Of a stretch of 64,000 nucleotides of DNA, positions 13,801-23,180 are shown piece by piece; positions within the stretch are counted from its first letter, which is position 1, and each line of letters starts with the position of its first letter. The stretch is taken from contig NC_054740.1 of assembly GCF_018143015.1 (NCBI RefSeq), positions 54,013,296-54,077,295 on the forward strand, written 5' to 3'. A model generated the notes under the pieces. The model searched no databases. It saw nothing but the letters and a program-made list of their open reading frames with translations, and had not been told where the DNA came from. Source of the DNA: Lytechinus variegatus. Its lineage: Eukaryota; Echinodermata; Echinoidea; Temnopleuroida; Toxopneustidae. The translations under genes and the position numbers were made by a program.

Positions 13801-16800
13801 GTATCTACTGGCAACGGAGGGTTTCAGCAAGCTCCGCCTCACATCCACGTTTCGTGGATGTGGCTCAAAGAAGTTGTAGACCCACTTCTGCAGCCTCAGT
13901 AGACCTAGTCTGCTATGCAGACTCGTTGAATCAGCTGAGGTACACACACTGCAGATGTGGGTCTACATTTGTAGACTACCCTAGGTCTGCAGGCACTGAC
14001 CCTGATTAGACTCTTTCAATCTGAAGGAGAGGGACCTTCAGTATAGACGTAAGTCATATACGTATATTGCACAGCAAACTATGGACCTAATTTGCATGCA
14101 GGACCGTCCTTCGTCACAGATTTTTTTTTCAGATGAAACTCTACTGGTCGCCTTGGACTCGATCCTTATCCCATTACATAATTATTTTTCTTTATTTTTT
14201 ATATTATGTGTTTTTTGGGGGTATATGATATTAAAGTCATTCTTATAGCCACAATGGTCTAAAAAAATTAAAAATCAGGATGTATAATCTTTGTAGCTAG
14301 TTCTGATATGTGCTATTATTAAAAGGGGACCTGTGTGTGGTCTCTCATCGACTGCATGTGTTATATCTCAATAAAAAGTGTAAAATTCACAAAGCAAAAT
14401 GCTGAAAATTTAATCAAAATCAGATGACAAAATAACGAAATATTTTCATTATTCCGGTGAAACAGCTCTAGGCATGTCTTTATGAATATTCATTAGGCGG
14501 GCTGATGATGTCATATCCCCTTTTGTTCATTTGTATTTTATTTTTTATATGAAATTAGGTTTATTCAATTTTTTTCTACCAAGAACTAAACAATTGGATT
14601 GACAACTGATTAAGTGAGTTATTTTTATTGTCGCAACTTATTTCATCCTGATGGAGACACATCATTTACGCATAGTAATTTCATGTAATAACATAAAAAA
14701 AGGAAAGTGGGGATGTGATATCATCAGCGTACCAAATGAATATTCATGACGATGTGCATAAAGCTGTGTAAACAATAATATTGATAAACTTTACAATTCA
14801 ATAACTTTATTATTTGTCATCAGATTTTGATGAAATTTTCAACATTTTGCTGTGTGAATTTTACCATATTTATTTAGATATAAATATTTTCAGCCCGGAC
14901 CATTTCAGACATTTACGAATATTTCAGAGAGTAAATTGACCAATAATAATTGTATTTGTATAGAGAAACTAAAATGTTTTGATAAGAAACGTAATTGTTT
15001 TGCTACCTGCATGGAAAAATAATTTTTGTGGTATGTATTGAATAGTTTAATTAGCGTGTTATCATTCAAGTGGGTCTATATTACTATACTACACTAGCAT
15101 TATGGGTCAGGAAACTGGCCTGGTATGAATAGTTCAGGACTCGAGATGGGGCTATTGGTTCGTTTTTACCTAAAGGGGAATTTCACCCAAACGAAAAGTT
15201 TATTGAAAAATAGTAAGAAAGGAATGATAGAAAAATAGTGGTGAGCAAACCCATCGAAGAATTAAAGAGCTATCAAAATCTCTTTTTTTTGTATTTGTGA
15301 CGTCATAATAACACGAGTAGCTTTATCATAATTTTATGTTTAAAAAATTAATGAAATATCATTTTCTCAAACAAGTTCAAAATATTACTTTGAGTATCGT
15401 ATACAGGTCACACCTTCTCCTGCATCAAATAGAGAAAAATGAAAGCAAAAAAATATAATGGCTTGCTTAATCTTTGATGGATTTCCTAAAAATTTCATCA
15501 ATATTTTTATTATTTTTCTGGTACTTTAACAACAAAATTGTCGTCAGGATCAACTCTCCCTTTAAATGGAGACGTTGACGGCGAGCTGTCGGACCATGTA
15601 GGCCTACTAAATGATCCGTTTTGTTGACCACTGCATGATGTATTTTGTTACTGCGATAGATTCGTTATGCGGTCCGTGAAAAGTAGTGATGAATCAAGCA
15701 TTAGTTTGAAGGGGTACTCCAGGTTAAAGGTAATATGATTTGAACAGATGAAAAAAGGGAAAACTGAACACTGAAAATTCTATCGAATTCGGACAACGAA
15801 TAAAAAAGTTATGACATTTCACCAGATTAATTCAAAACTTCAAATTAAAGTTCTGAATTATTCTGGTATATAGGCATGTCTTCATGAATGTTCAATGAGC
15901 AAATTGATGATGTCATATCCCACTTGTTTCTTTTGTATTTTATTATATGAAATTATGTTCAATGTTTTTCCTCCAAGAACTAAAAAAATGAATTGACATT
16001 TAGTGCATTAGACCTTCATTGTGGAACTTATTTCATTATAAGAGAGATACTAGTATCGATAATGAAAAGGAAAGTGGGGATGTGACATCATCAGCTCACC
16101 TGATGAATATTCACAATGACGTGCGTATAAATGTTTTCACAAAATATTGCTAAGCTCAATAACTTCGTTATTTGTTATCAGATCTTAATGAAATTTTCTG
16201 CATTAATTTCGCTCTGTGGGATTCGTTCTAATTTTATTTAGATATAAATACGTTCAGCCCGGAGTACCCCTTTAAGAAACTGGAACTTTATTCCAACATA
16301 ATTTTCTTTGATATATTGCAAAATAATTATCAATACATATGGAACATTTCAGACGCGTGTTTTTGTTTGTTTGGATACTGCCAAGTGACTCTGTGGTATA
16401 TCCTTTCTTTAGATTAATGTTTTTACTTTCATGCGATGCGTGCATGATAACTCGTTTTAGTTACTCAGAGAAGACTCTAGCTATATTACCTTTATACTTT
16501 TGTCTATTGATTTATCATCGCTAATTCTCAGATTCCTATATATTCACACGATCTCATCATGAACTTTGTTTTTAAGGACGTTCAGAAAGGTCTTTAAATC
16601 CTAAACAAAAATACAATCATTATCTGCCATTTACATGAGTTGCATTTTTTGTGTGTTCATTTTGTAGGTACCCAGTGATCAAATCAATGCTCGATAACCC
16701 GGATCCAAACAAAAAGGCCATCTTTTATAAGGGCGTGTCGCAGTCCATGGATAGTAAGCACTACCGGTTCCTTCCAGATAAATCCAGCAACTACAAGCAC

Positions 16801-17349
16801 TCCTTCTTTCTGCGTCACCCAGCCAAGGTCTTCAGCTCCTGGAAGAAGGTCATCCACTCCATTCTGAGAGATGTAGGCGACGGAACCGGGAAGAAGCTCA
16901 CTAAAAGTTTGGAAGATTTCGACATCAGATACGATGTGCCCGAGAAATATAAGATCTCTGGTTTGCTCTACAAAGAGCTTCACGATCTGTGGGTCTACGT
17001 CCTAGACAACCTTGATCCGGACCCTGTTGTTGTGGAGAGTGACGATTTACTTGCTGATCCGGCTGCGGTGCTTTCCAAGTACTGCAAGGCAGTTGGAATA
17101 CAGTACAACGATAGTCTTCTTTCATGGGATGCTAACCCGGATATCACGGATAACTGGAAGTGTGCCTTCATGCCAGTCAAGGAATTCGAGTTCATCCGGA
17201 TCTTCTGCCACAACGCATTCCATACTTCTCACTTTCTGGCTCCACCTCCAGTTCCATCTTTTGATGATCTGCCCAACGACGTCAGGGAGATAGCAGAATT
17301 GTCTATGCCGTATTACAACAAGATGTACAAAACCAGACTGATACCTTAA
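1603..17349 (+). CDS. Sulfotransferase-like P-loop protein, two exons (1603-1880, 16668-17349)
   Basis: The two exons join to a 319-aa protein. Exon 1 ends in phase 2 at a GTGAGT donor (1881) and exon 2 follows a TTTTGTAG acceptor, so codon 93 (Lys) is split and the frame stays open. Residues 15-23 (WCTPRSISS) form the TPRS-type loop that binds the 5'-phosphosulfate of PAPS in sulfotransferases. Residues 141-150 (LRHPAKVFSS) match the 3'-phosphate-binding R-x-P-x4-S motif. No signal peptide or membrane segment is visible, so it is probably cytosolic rather than a Golgi carbohydrate enzyme. Related proteins in invertebrates are often labelled uncharacterized or 'branched-chain aminotransferase-like'. 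The substrate is unknown. The intron is 14,787 bp and packed with MITEs. AATAAA (17353-17358) begins four bases after the stop, and another lies at 17434. Family assignment is strong; catalytic activity is inferred. Confidence 0.85.
2450..2700 (-). pseudogene. Trihelix/Myb-SANT-like transposon ORF remnant, copy 1
   Basis: On the minus strand the frames spell fragments of a Myb/SANT-like DNA-binding domain. The C-terminal part reads RCGTACRDKINRIRAQYYGY, as in copy 2. Such proteins accompany the transposase in PIF/Harbinger-type elements. The N-terminal WTDDELRALL part is in another frame and one base shorter than in copy 2, so the copy is broken. Confidence 0.4.
2713..4071. mobile_element. 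hAT-type non-autonomous element, nested in copy 1
   Basis: Termini are CAGGGTGACCAGA and its exact inverse TCTGGTCACCCTG, flanked by a perfect 8-bp duplication AGTGAAAT (2705-2712 and 4072-4079). The 8-bp duplication and CAGGG end are hallmarks of hAT transposons. The interior is mainly a C/T-rich tract (about 3340-3960), so the long Phe/Ser/Leu reading frames there are spurious. A strong hairpin (AAGCCCACAC-TTT-GTGTGGGCTT) lies near 3987-4013. There is no coding capacity. Confidence 0.85.
4780..5030 (-). pseudogene. Trihelix/Myb-SANT-like transposon ORF remnant, copy 2
   Basis: The minus strand encodes MSSSSKGTNWTDDELRALLV then LWAQPEAQASLTGIHRN, the start of a Trp-containing Myb/SANT-like helix bundle. 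After a frame change near 4910 the continuation YESLSAALAREGFQRRCGT and CRDKINRIRAQYYGY appears. No transposase (DDE) domain was seen, so the element is probably non-autonomous. Confidence 0.5.
5044..6476. mobile_element. hAT-type non-autonomous element, nested in copy 2
   Basis: Same termini and same AGTGAAAT duplication (5036-5043 and 6477-6484) as the insertion in copy 1. It therefore came by duplication of the host element, not by a second insertion. It is 74 bp longer owing to extra sequence near 5663-5740. Confidence 0.85.
6806..6982. repeat. Two 89-bp direct repeats of a transposon end
   Basis: The module starting AAACGCAATCGTGATTCTGC and ending CGAATAAACGCACC is present twice in a row (starts at 6806 and 6895), nearly without change. 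It is the right TIR of the element at 2073-6982. Its repeats of AATCATGATT make it internally palindromic. Confidence 0.85.
6983..7432. other. Non-genic spacer with small palindromes
   Basis: No gene seen. 6984-7110 holds short inverted phrases (TCTGCTATGCAGACTCTGAA against CAGAGTCTGC; GGTTTGCGAAGCAAACC). The remainder is unique-looking intron sequence. Confidence 0.5.
7433..7990 (-). mobile_element. 5'-truncated LINE, 3' end
   Basis: On the minus strand the sequence encodes the C-terminus of a LINE ORF2, including GLVTKLGYVGPKQWNEIPQI, followed by a stop and a short UTR. It ends in a (TTGAA)n microsatellite tail (7433-7446 on the plus strand as ATTCAATTCAATTCAAT). The tail type matches the LINE at 28957-33395, so both probably belong to the same broad group. 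The left part of the element (minus-strand 5') is cut off. Confidence 0.65.
8019..8441. mobile_element. Palindromic MITE, family 1, shortened copy
   Basis: Family 1 is a near-palindrome. Its arms start AAAGGTCAAGTCCACC or AAAGGACAAGTCCACC and carry CGGATGTAAAATAAGAAAG and AAAGTTTCGCTT on the way in. This copy lacks most of the central part. It abuts the next copy, sharing TTAA at 8438-8441. Confidence 0.7.
8438..9047. mobile_element. Palindromic MITE, family 1, full length
   Basis: About 600 bp, bounded by TTAA on both sides (8438-8441 and 9044-9047), with mirror-image arms ending AAGTCCACC / GGTGGACTT. TTAA target duplications occur in the piggyBac and Kolobok superfamilies; the AAAGG terminus fits Kolobok somewhat better. 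There is no coding capacity. Confidence 0.75.
9048..10344. other. AT-rich intron without recognised features
   Basis: Nothing gene-like. There is a small T/A-rich simple region near 9755-9845. The rest looks like unique intron sequence. Confidence 0.5.
10345..10934. mobile_element. Palindromic MITE, family 2
   Basis: Bounded by TTAA (10345-10348 and 10931-10934). Arms carry GGACCAGGCTGAAAATATT and its inverse AGCCTGGACAATTCC. The interior is palindromic and contains ATGAATATTCAT and GTGATGTCAC-like phrases shared with family 1. Confidence 0.7.
11293..12037. mobile_element. Small palindromic MITE (family E) split by a family 1 MITE
   Basis: The left part (11293-11335) starts TTTTCATAAAGCTGTTAATA and the right part (11939-12037) resumes AAGAACGACTAATGATCC. 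Together they match the intact family E element at 39496-39666. The interruption is exactly at a TTAA and is filled by the family 1 element at 11332-11942. The right arm is internally deleted. Confidence 0.6.
11332..11942. mobile_element. Palindromic MITE, family 1, nested in family E
   Basis: TTAA on both sides (11332-11335 and 11939-11942). Full-length mirror arms (AAAGGACATATCCACCCC ... GAGGTGGACTTGACCTTT) and the usual centre with CACATGGAATTCCATTA. Confidence 0.75.
12038..12182. mobile_element. Family 1 MITE, right half only
   Basis: Matches the right arm of family 1 from AATAAGCGAAACTTTAAG to GGGTGGATATGACCTTTAA. The left arm is absent, so this is an older, truncated copy. Confidence 0.6.
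12544..13040. repeat. Dispersed repeat with GA-rich core and CGCTTCGCGC motifs
   Basis: Starts GGCGGATCCAGGGTGGGCCC, has a purine tract (12597-12690), then repeated phrases such as TTTTCGCTCCCGCTTCGCGC. Related copies lie at 20514-21230 and 22800-23180. No coding function is seen. Confidence 0.5.
13130..13434. repeat. GAAA/GGAAA-rich purine tract
   Basis: About 300 bp of almost pure purine on the plus strand, including a (GAAA)n run at 13256-13290. Reading frames here are compositional artefacts. Confidence 0.85.
13435..14318. other. Intron spacer with a dispersed repeat
   Basis: No gene. 13970-14100 contains phrases (TCTGCAGGCACTGACCC, CCTTCAGTATAGACG) shared with 590-770. A short perfect hairpin (CATAGAGCTATTAATAGCTC TATG) lies near 13626-13649. 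Confidence 0.5.
14319..14907. mobile_element. Palindromic MITE, family 2, degenerate
   Basis: Left TTAA at 14319-14322. The interior has the family phrases GCAAAATGCTGAAAATTT, GGCGGGCTGATGATGTCA and the inverse arm ending CAGCCCGGACC. The right end has lost the canonical CCCTTTAA. Confidence 0.6.
14908..15170. other. Unique-looking intron
   Basis: Nothing recognised between two MITEs. Confidence 0.5.
15171..15565. mobile_element. Palindromic MITE, family 3
   Basis: Arms AAAGGGGAATTTCACCCAAA and inverse ATCAACTCTCCCTTTAA, with GTGACGTCATAATAAC near the centre. TTAA is clear on the right (15562-15565); the left flank reads CTAA. Confidence 0.65.
15709..16275. mobile_element. Palindromic MITE, family 2 variant
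   Basis: Ends AAGGGGTACTCCAGG and CCCGGAGTACCCCTTTAA mirror each other. The interior holds ATTGATGATGTCATATCCCA and its inverse, as in other family 2 copies. Confidence 0.7.
16276..16667. other. 3' part of the sulfotransferase gene intron
   Basis: Unique-looking sequence leading to the exon 2 acceptor. A short chance reading frame at 16339-16524 has no recognisable domain. Confidence 0.5.
16668..17349 (+). CDS. Sulfotransferase-like gene, terminal coding exon
   Basis: Encodes the rest of codon 93 and residues 94-319, ending in TAA. It carries the 3'-phosphate-binding motif RHPAKVFSS and a C-terminal region ending YNKMYKTRLIP. The acceptor at 16666-16667 is preceded by a T-rich tract. Confidence 0.85.
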
Positions 17350-17352
17350 CTC

Positions 17353-17439
17353 AATAAAAAAAATTGGCATTTATTTTATTCTCTATAAGATACTAATCAA
17401 ATGACTGCCTGGGATCGATCACATGACCATATTAATAAA
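17353..17439 (+). terminator. Polyadenylation signals of the sulfotransferase-like gene
   Basis: AATAAA occurs at 17353-17358, four bases past the stop codon, and again at 17434-17439. Use of the first would give an extremely short 3' UTR. The second is a more ordinary choice. Confidence 0.4.
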
Positions 17440-18599
17440 TGTTGACTGGCTGTAGAAAAGGAATGATTTAGAGAATACACTAGTCACTTTTGAGGGCTAT
17501 TTGTGTCAATATTGTGAAGGTATTTTGCTTAAATCCTGATAATTATAATGATGATTTTTCTTATTTAAGCAGTGAAGTTCTGTCGACCCACATTATCTAT
17601 AGGTGAAAAGAATAGCAACAAGTAGGCCTATAGTTCTTACTAGAAAGTGGTGCAAAAAAGTTTCTGGGAGCCAACTTAATATTCCAGAGACCACCAAACA
17701 TATCAACCATGAAGTATTAACTGTATTCAGTGGAAAACTTGAGAAAAGAATAAGAAAAGTCGAACAGCCTGTCTAAAGTTTTAGTAAATGGTAAAATGTG
17801 AATTACAACTAGAGAATCATATATCTTCTAAAATATTGTGGCCGCTTTAAAATGAATAAATAAATCACTATGCCGTTTCTTTAAATATGTCAACAATTTA
17901 GAACGCATGAGAATGATTGGCTCAAGCTTCAAGCTTTGATTAAGGTACACAATAAAGTGATAATACCTCGGATCAAAATAAAAAAAAATACTAAGGAACA
18001 GGGGCTCAATAAAAAAAACATCAACAAGAGAAATGGGTGTCAAGCATGCATGGACCATGCAATATGAAGAAAGAAATATTTCAACCACATTTAGAAATTA
18101 CCTGCTTATACTATATCTTTAGAAAAATACATATATGCTGCATGCTAAACGGAAACAGTCTTGCTTATTATATTTTTGCAAATTAGATGTGTATATTAAT
18201 TGTCCATATTTAGCTAGCAATATTATTTTTCATATACTTTGCTAGTCAATAGCTAGAAAATAAATAATCTTTTCACTCTGCAGTATTCGCTATCACACTG
18301 AGAATTTGTGTACATCCATGTACATGTTTTGTCATCATTCTCTGTCTGACCCCCCCCCCCCCACCCCCTCTCTCTCTCTATTTATGTATCCATCCCGTTC
18401 TCTTTAAATGCACATAATGCAATAACAAGGTGTTACAACGCGCTTTTTAAATTGACTAAAAATTAGATAAAGAACAAAAATCGTGTAAATTTACTCTTAA
18501 CCAGATTACTTATTCAAATTTTAGTGGACGGCTCCCTTGACGGCTACTATAGTAAAAAAAACAATCATAATGTCGGTTACAACTAATACAACTTTGCTT
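17440..18599. other. Intergenic, AT-rich
   Basis: No gene. Contains a poly-C run (18351-18362) next to a short CT repeat. Confidence 0.5.
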
Positions 18600-18735
18600 C
18601 ATGTTGTATTTGTTTATTTCCAATTCGTCTATTGCCAGTTCGTCCAATTGCCAACTCGTCTACTATCATTTGGCCTACCATCGGTTCGTCCACTATTAAT
18701 AGCTCCATGAACTGCCAATTCGTCCACTCACTATT
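18600..18735. repeat. Short phrase repeat (AATTCGTCCACT-like)
   Basis: Degenerate tandem phrases of about 15-20 bp (CCAATTCGTC, CAGTTCGTCC, CAACTCGTCT, CGGTTCGTCC). A comparable phrase repeat occurs at 42000-42500 (TTTGGTCTA-like). Confidence 0.5.
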
Positions 18736-18739
18736 TCAT

Positions 18740-20513
18740 CTAAGAACCAGGCGTGAGAGTGTGGAATGCATGGGTGTGCTTATAGATCTGTGTAAAGCGG
18801 TGTGATTAATCAGAGTGTGTATAATGGTGTGAGAGAGTGGAATGGGTGTGACTAGATATGTGTGAAGCGGTGGAATCAGAGTGTGAGGGTCAGGTTTGCA
18901 TAGATTTGTGTAAAGCTGTGTGAGTAATCAGAGTGCATGATTGTGTGATGGTAAGAGGGTATGGAATGAGTGTGCTTATAGATCTGTGTAAAGTGGTGTG
19001 GAAAATTAGATTGTGCATATGGTGTGAGAGTGTGGAATGGGTCAGTCAGACCGCAGGTCCCTATGCTAATGAGCAAACAGGCCAGATTCATCCAAATCAT
19101 CTCGTGGCTGAATCCTCCTCCTTGCAAAATCTCGTGATTCGTGAGATTTTCTTTCTCTCAGAATTTACCTGTTTTAACCTAAAGTTAAATGAAATATTAT
19201 TGCACCATCAGATAGAGTAAAAGTTACTCTTTTATATTGGTCATTTATTTTGGATACAATATTTTGTTAAATAAGTAAATTTCTGGCCTGAAAGTGTGCC
19301 TCAAAACTGAATTTTCTTCCTCTGTTTTCTTTTGCAAATTGTGCAAAACTTTTTATTTTGAGCCTCAATGATATCTATATCACCATAAAGCTGAACTTCT
19401 GTACTTTCTCACAATGCCACTCTTGATATGGTGCACCTTTTAATCGGGTCAAGATCACACTTTTCCCATCAAGGTACAAGACGAGATTTCTGAAATTTTG
19501 TACTTGCATGAAATCCAGAGTCCTGATTGGCTGGATAAGGTTCACAGAACAACAGGCGCGGGGTATTTGAGGAGATTACCACATGGGAAGTGTGACCTTC
19601 CCACGAACCCAGGCACTGGAACCGTTGGAATTTGCCACTGGGTGGTCTCTTTGACCAATCAGAGTGCAGTATTCTTGTTTTCAAACTGCTTTATGTACTT
19701 GGCAAATGAAAAGTGTGATCTTGACCCGATTAAACCAATTCTTATTTTGAAACCTATATCATTTCAAAGCATACATATTCAGCTTTATCATGATATAAAA
19801 ATCATTTGGGCTCAAACATAAATAAAGTGTGAAAATAGCAGCTTTTGTCAGGTGAAAATATTTATTTTGTAGCATATTTTAGATCAAAATTTTAACCAAT
19901 ATTACAAAATCTTTGCATAAATCCAAACACATGACCTGAAAGAATGATTCTTCTTCTTTACAATGGTACCAAATTCATGAAATTCGATGCACAATTAGAG
20001 CAGCAATGACCGAATGAAAAGAGGTGTTTTGGTCCGCATCAAGCTCATTAAATATGCAAAACAACTCAAGTCATGAATATCACTTGGATGAAAGAAGCCA
20101 CTTTCTTGGGACCTGCAGTCTGACTGGGGTGCGCCTAGATCTATAAAAGGCGGTGTGGTTAATCAGTGTGTGAGGGTTAGGTTTGCCTAGATCTGTGTAA
20201 AGCGGTGCGGTTAATCAGAGTGTGTGTAATGGTGTGGAATGGGTGTGCCTATATAGATCTGTGTAAAGCGACATGATTAATCAGAGTGTGTAAGATGGCG
20301 TGAGAGTGTGGAATGGGTGTGCCTATAGATCTGTGTAAAATGGTGTGGTTAACCTGAGTGTGTATATGGTGTGAGAGTGTGGAATGGGTGTGTCTAAATT
20401 TGTGTGAAATGGTGTGGTTAATCAGAGTGTGAGGGTCAGGTTTGGCTAGATCTGTGAAAAATGGCGTGGTTAATAAGAGTGTGGAATGGGTGTGCCTAGA
20501 TATGTGTAAAGCC
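18740..20513. repeat. GT-rich minisatellite of about 72 bp, split by an insertion
   Basis: Degenerate tandem units built on GTGTGGAATGGGTGTGCC, TAGATCTGTGTAAAGCGG and GGTTAATCAGAGTGTG. In the right block the phrase GTGGAATGGG recurs at about 20234, 20308, 20379 and 20480. The array occupies 18740-19042 and 20127-20513, interrupted by the foldback element at 19043-20126. Confidence 0.7.
19043..20126. mobile_element. 1.1-kb foldback element with 4-bp duplication
   Basis: Ends CAGTCAGACCGCAGGTCCC and GGGACCTGCAGTCTGACTG are inverted, flanked by GGGT (19039-19042 and 20127-20130). Inverted similarity continues inward, for example TTTTAATCGGGTCAAGATCA near 19438 against TGATCTTGACCCGATTAAA near 19717. 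No transposase is present. A 4-bp duplication with a CAG end does not settle the superfamily. Confidence 0.65.
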
Positions 20514-21230
20514 ATAGGCGGGTCACAGGGGGGTGCCCGAGGCCCCCCCCCCCCTTATTGTGGCGGAGCGACGAAAATAAAGGAAATAAAGAAAAAATGG
20601 AGAGATATGAGAGGAGAAAAAAGAAGAGGAGGAAGATGAGTGAATAAAATAAGATAAGGGGAAGACTAATTGGAAAATAAAACGAATCTTTCATGTCACT
20701 ATATAAAGTTTTCGCTCGCTCTTCGCGCTCGCATTGTCTGTTAGATGATTTACATATCTTGTTCAATATGGAGCTTAATTATCAAGTTTGGAAGTCAATA
20801 TACAAGACATAATACACCTCGGAAATCGAACTTTCTTTATTTTGTTTGATTTACAAATCTATCTTTAAAAAGTGCTTTGTAAAAATGTCAGTTTTATGGT
20901 CTGAATATTGACACTTTCGCTGCGCGCTCGCAAATTTATCAGGTACCTTTTATCTTCGTGTATTCCATGAAGTTATCAAAATATCCCTTATTAGGTCTGA
21001 TTGTCAAAACGTATCAGCTGGCGCTGCACGCTCGCATTTTGATTGGCGAGTTATGTGTCTCAATATTGATTAAACAACTAAAATAAATCCCCATTTCTGG
21101 CATGACCGTATATCAAAAACTTCGGCACGCGATTTGCCCTCGCATTAATTGCTAAAGTATATATTGACTCATGCATCCTAAATTACGAAAGTGCTTGAAA
21201 TGTCCAGTTTTCAGGCCATTTATATAATCA
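20514..21230. repeat. Dispersed repeat with CGCTCGCATT motifs
   Basis: Begins CATAGGCGGGTCACAGGG, then a poly-C run, a purine tract and recurring phrases such as TCGCTCGCTCTTCGCGCTCG near 20710, 20925, 21030 and 21130. It is the same family as 12544-13040. Confidence 0.5.
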
Positions 21231-21358
21231 GATTTTGCGTCATTTTAGAATTGATGAATGAGATATTAATCTAATAATTAGATTATCTCTTTCGTTTCAT
21301 CTCGCACTTATAGTATAGGAATATGAAGATAGACATCATTTTCATATGATGACATGTC

Positions 21359-21947
21359 TTAAAGGGGTGGTCCAGGCTGAACGTAATTATAGCTTATATA
21401 TAGGGTAGAATTCACTAAGCAAAATGCCGAAAATTTCGTCAAAATCGGACAACAAATAGCAAAGTTATTGAATTTTAAAGTTTAGTAATATTTTGTAAAA
21501 ACAGTCGTCATGAATATTCATTAGGTGGGCTGATGATGTCACATCTCCACTTGTTCTTTTGTATTTTATTATATGAAATTAGGTTTATTCAAATTTTTCC
21601 TCCAAGAACTAAAACAATTGGATTGAAAACTGATTTAGTGCATTAGATATTTATTGCTGCAACTTATTTCATTATAAGGGAGACATATTATTCACACAAG
21701 TATGAAATAATGAAAAAATATGATTTTATGTAATAACATAAGAAAACGGAAAGTGGAGATGTGACATCATCAGCTCGCCTATGATGAATATTCATGACGA
21801 CTGTTTTCACAAAATATTGCGAAAATTTAAACTTTAACAACTTTATTATTTGTTATCCGATTTTGATGAAATTTTCGGCGTTTTGCTCAGTGAATTCTAC
21901 TCTGTGTATTAAGATATAAATATTTTCAGCCTGGACCACCCTTTTAA
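21359..21947. mobile_element. Palindromic MITE, family 2, full length
   Basis: TTAA on both sides (21359-21362 and 21944-21947). Arms GGGGTGGTCCAGGCTGAA and CAGCCTGGACCACCCTTTT are mirror images. This is the best-preserved family 2 member and serves as reference for the others. Confidence 0.8.
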
Positions 21948-22007
21948 GGATTTGCCGTTCCTATGTCAAAACTCAAAGTAATAATGATGAAAATGTTCAG
22001 CTCTTTA

Positions 22008-22790
22008 TTAAAAGGATGGTCTGGACTGAAAATATTTATATCTAAATAAATATAGTAAACTTCACAAAGCAAAATGCTGAAAATTTCATCGAAATCGGAT
22101 AACTAAAATAACGAAGTTATTAAAGTTTATCAATATTTTGTGAAAACACTCATTATGCACATCTCATAAATATTCATGAGGTGGGCTGATGATGTCACAT
22201 CCGCACTTTCCTTTTTCTTAAAGGGGAAGTTCACCCTGACAAAAAGTTTATTGTAAAAATAGCAGAAAAAATAATAAAAAATATTGCCGAAGGTTTGAGA
22301 AAAATTCATCAAATAATTAAAAAGTTATTAGAATTTCAATTATTTGATTTGTGACGTCATATGCGAGCAGCATTACTACATAGCGAATGGTAAAAAATCA
22401 ATGAAATGTCATTTTCTCAAAAAATTGAAAATTGTTTTCACTGTTCCTTTTTTATATCAATAGACCAATCATTTCACACCCGATCATGAATGAAAAACAA
22501 AATTAAGTCATTAGGAACCATACAAAATTGGAAATTCTTGCATTTTATATTACACAACACATGGGGCAGCTGCTCGTTTATGACGTCACAAATCCAAAAC
22601 TTTGAACTCTAATAACTTTCTTACTCTTAAACGGATTTTCCTCAAATCTTCACCAATATTTTTTACTATTTTTTCTGCTATTTTTACAACAAAGTTTTCT
22701 TCAGGGTGAACTTCCCTTTAATACATGTATGTTATTACATAAAATCATAAATGTTTCGTGTATTCATACATGTGTAAGTTTCCAGTTTCA
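22008..22790. mobile_element. Family 2 MITE interrupted by a family 3 MITE
   Basis: The left part (22008-22217) matches the 21359 element up to CACTTTCC. The sequence resumes after the insertion at 22722 with ATGTTATTACATAAAATCAT, which directly follows in the intact relative. The distal right arm is then lost. Confidence 0.7.
22218..22721. mobile_element. Palindromic MITE, family 3, nested
   Basis: Arms AGGGGAAGTTCACCCTGA and inverse TCAGGGTGAACTTCCCT, bounded by TTAA at 22218-22221 and 22718-22721. The interior palindrome contains TTTGTGACGTCATATGCGAG. Insertion into an otherwise continuous family 2 copy fixes the target duplication as TTAA. Confidence 0.85.
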
Positions 22791-22799
22791 GATCACAAT

Positions 22800-23180
22800 A
22801 TCAAAAAAAAAAATGTCTACTCGTGCTTTATGCTCGCATTGTTATGTAGGAAAATCCCCTATTATACTCATCCTTTTCATGATTTACAAAACATAAAGGG
22901 AGTGTCCCGTTTTAAGGACTAAATCTCAATATTTTTCCGCTCGCATCATTTGTTTAGTTATTCTGGTCACGATTACAAAAATTGTCCATTCTTTATGAAG
23001 AAATGTAACAAAAAATTCAGCTGGCGCTTCGCGCTCACCTTATTTGATTGTTGAAATTATGTAACGTCTTCAGTGCTAATTGCAAGCAGCTACAGGTACC
23101 TTTTCGATCAGTTAAAAACGTGTATTAAAAATTTCTACTCGCGCTTCGCGTTCGTAGTAATTATTTAGTTGCATACACAT
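22800..23180. repeat. Dispersed repeat with CGCGCTCGC motifs
   Basis: Phrases CTGGCGCTTCGCGCTCACC and CTCGCGCTTCGCGTTCG recur near 22935, 23020 and 23140. Part of the family also at 12544 and 20514. Confidence 0.45.
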
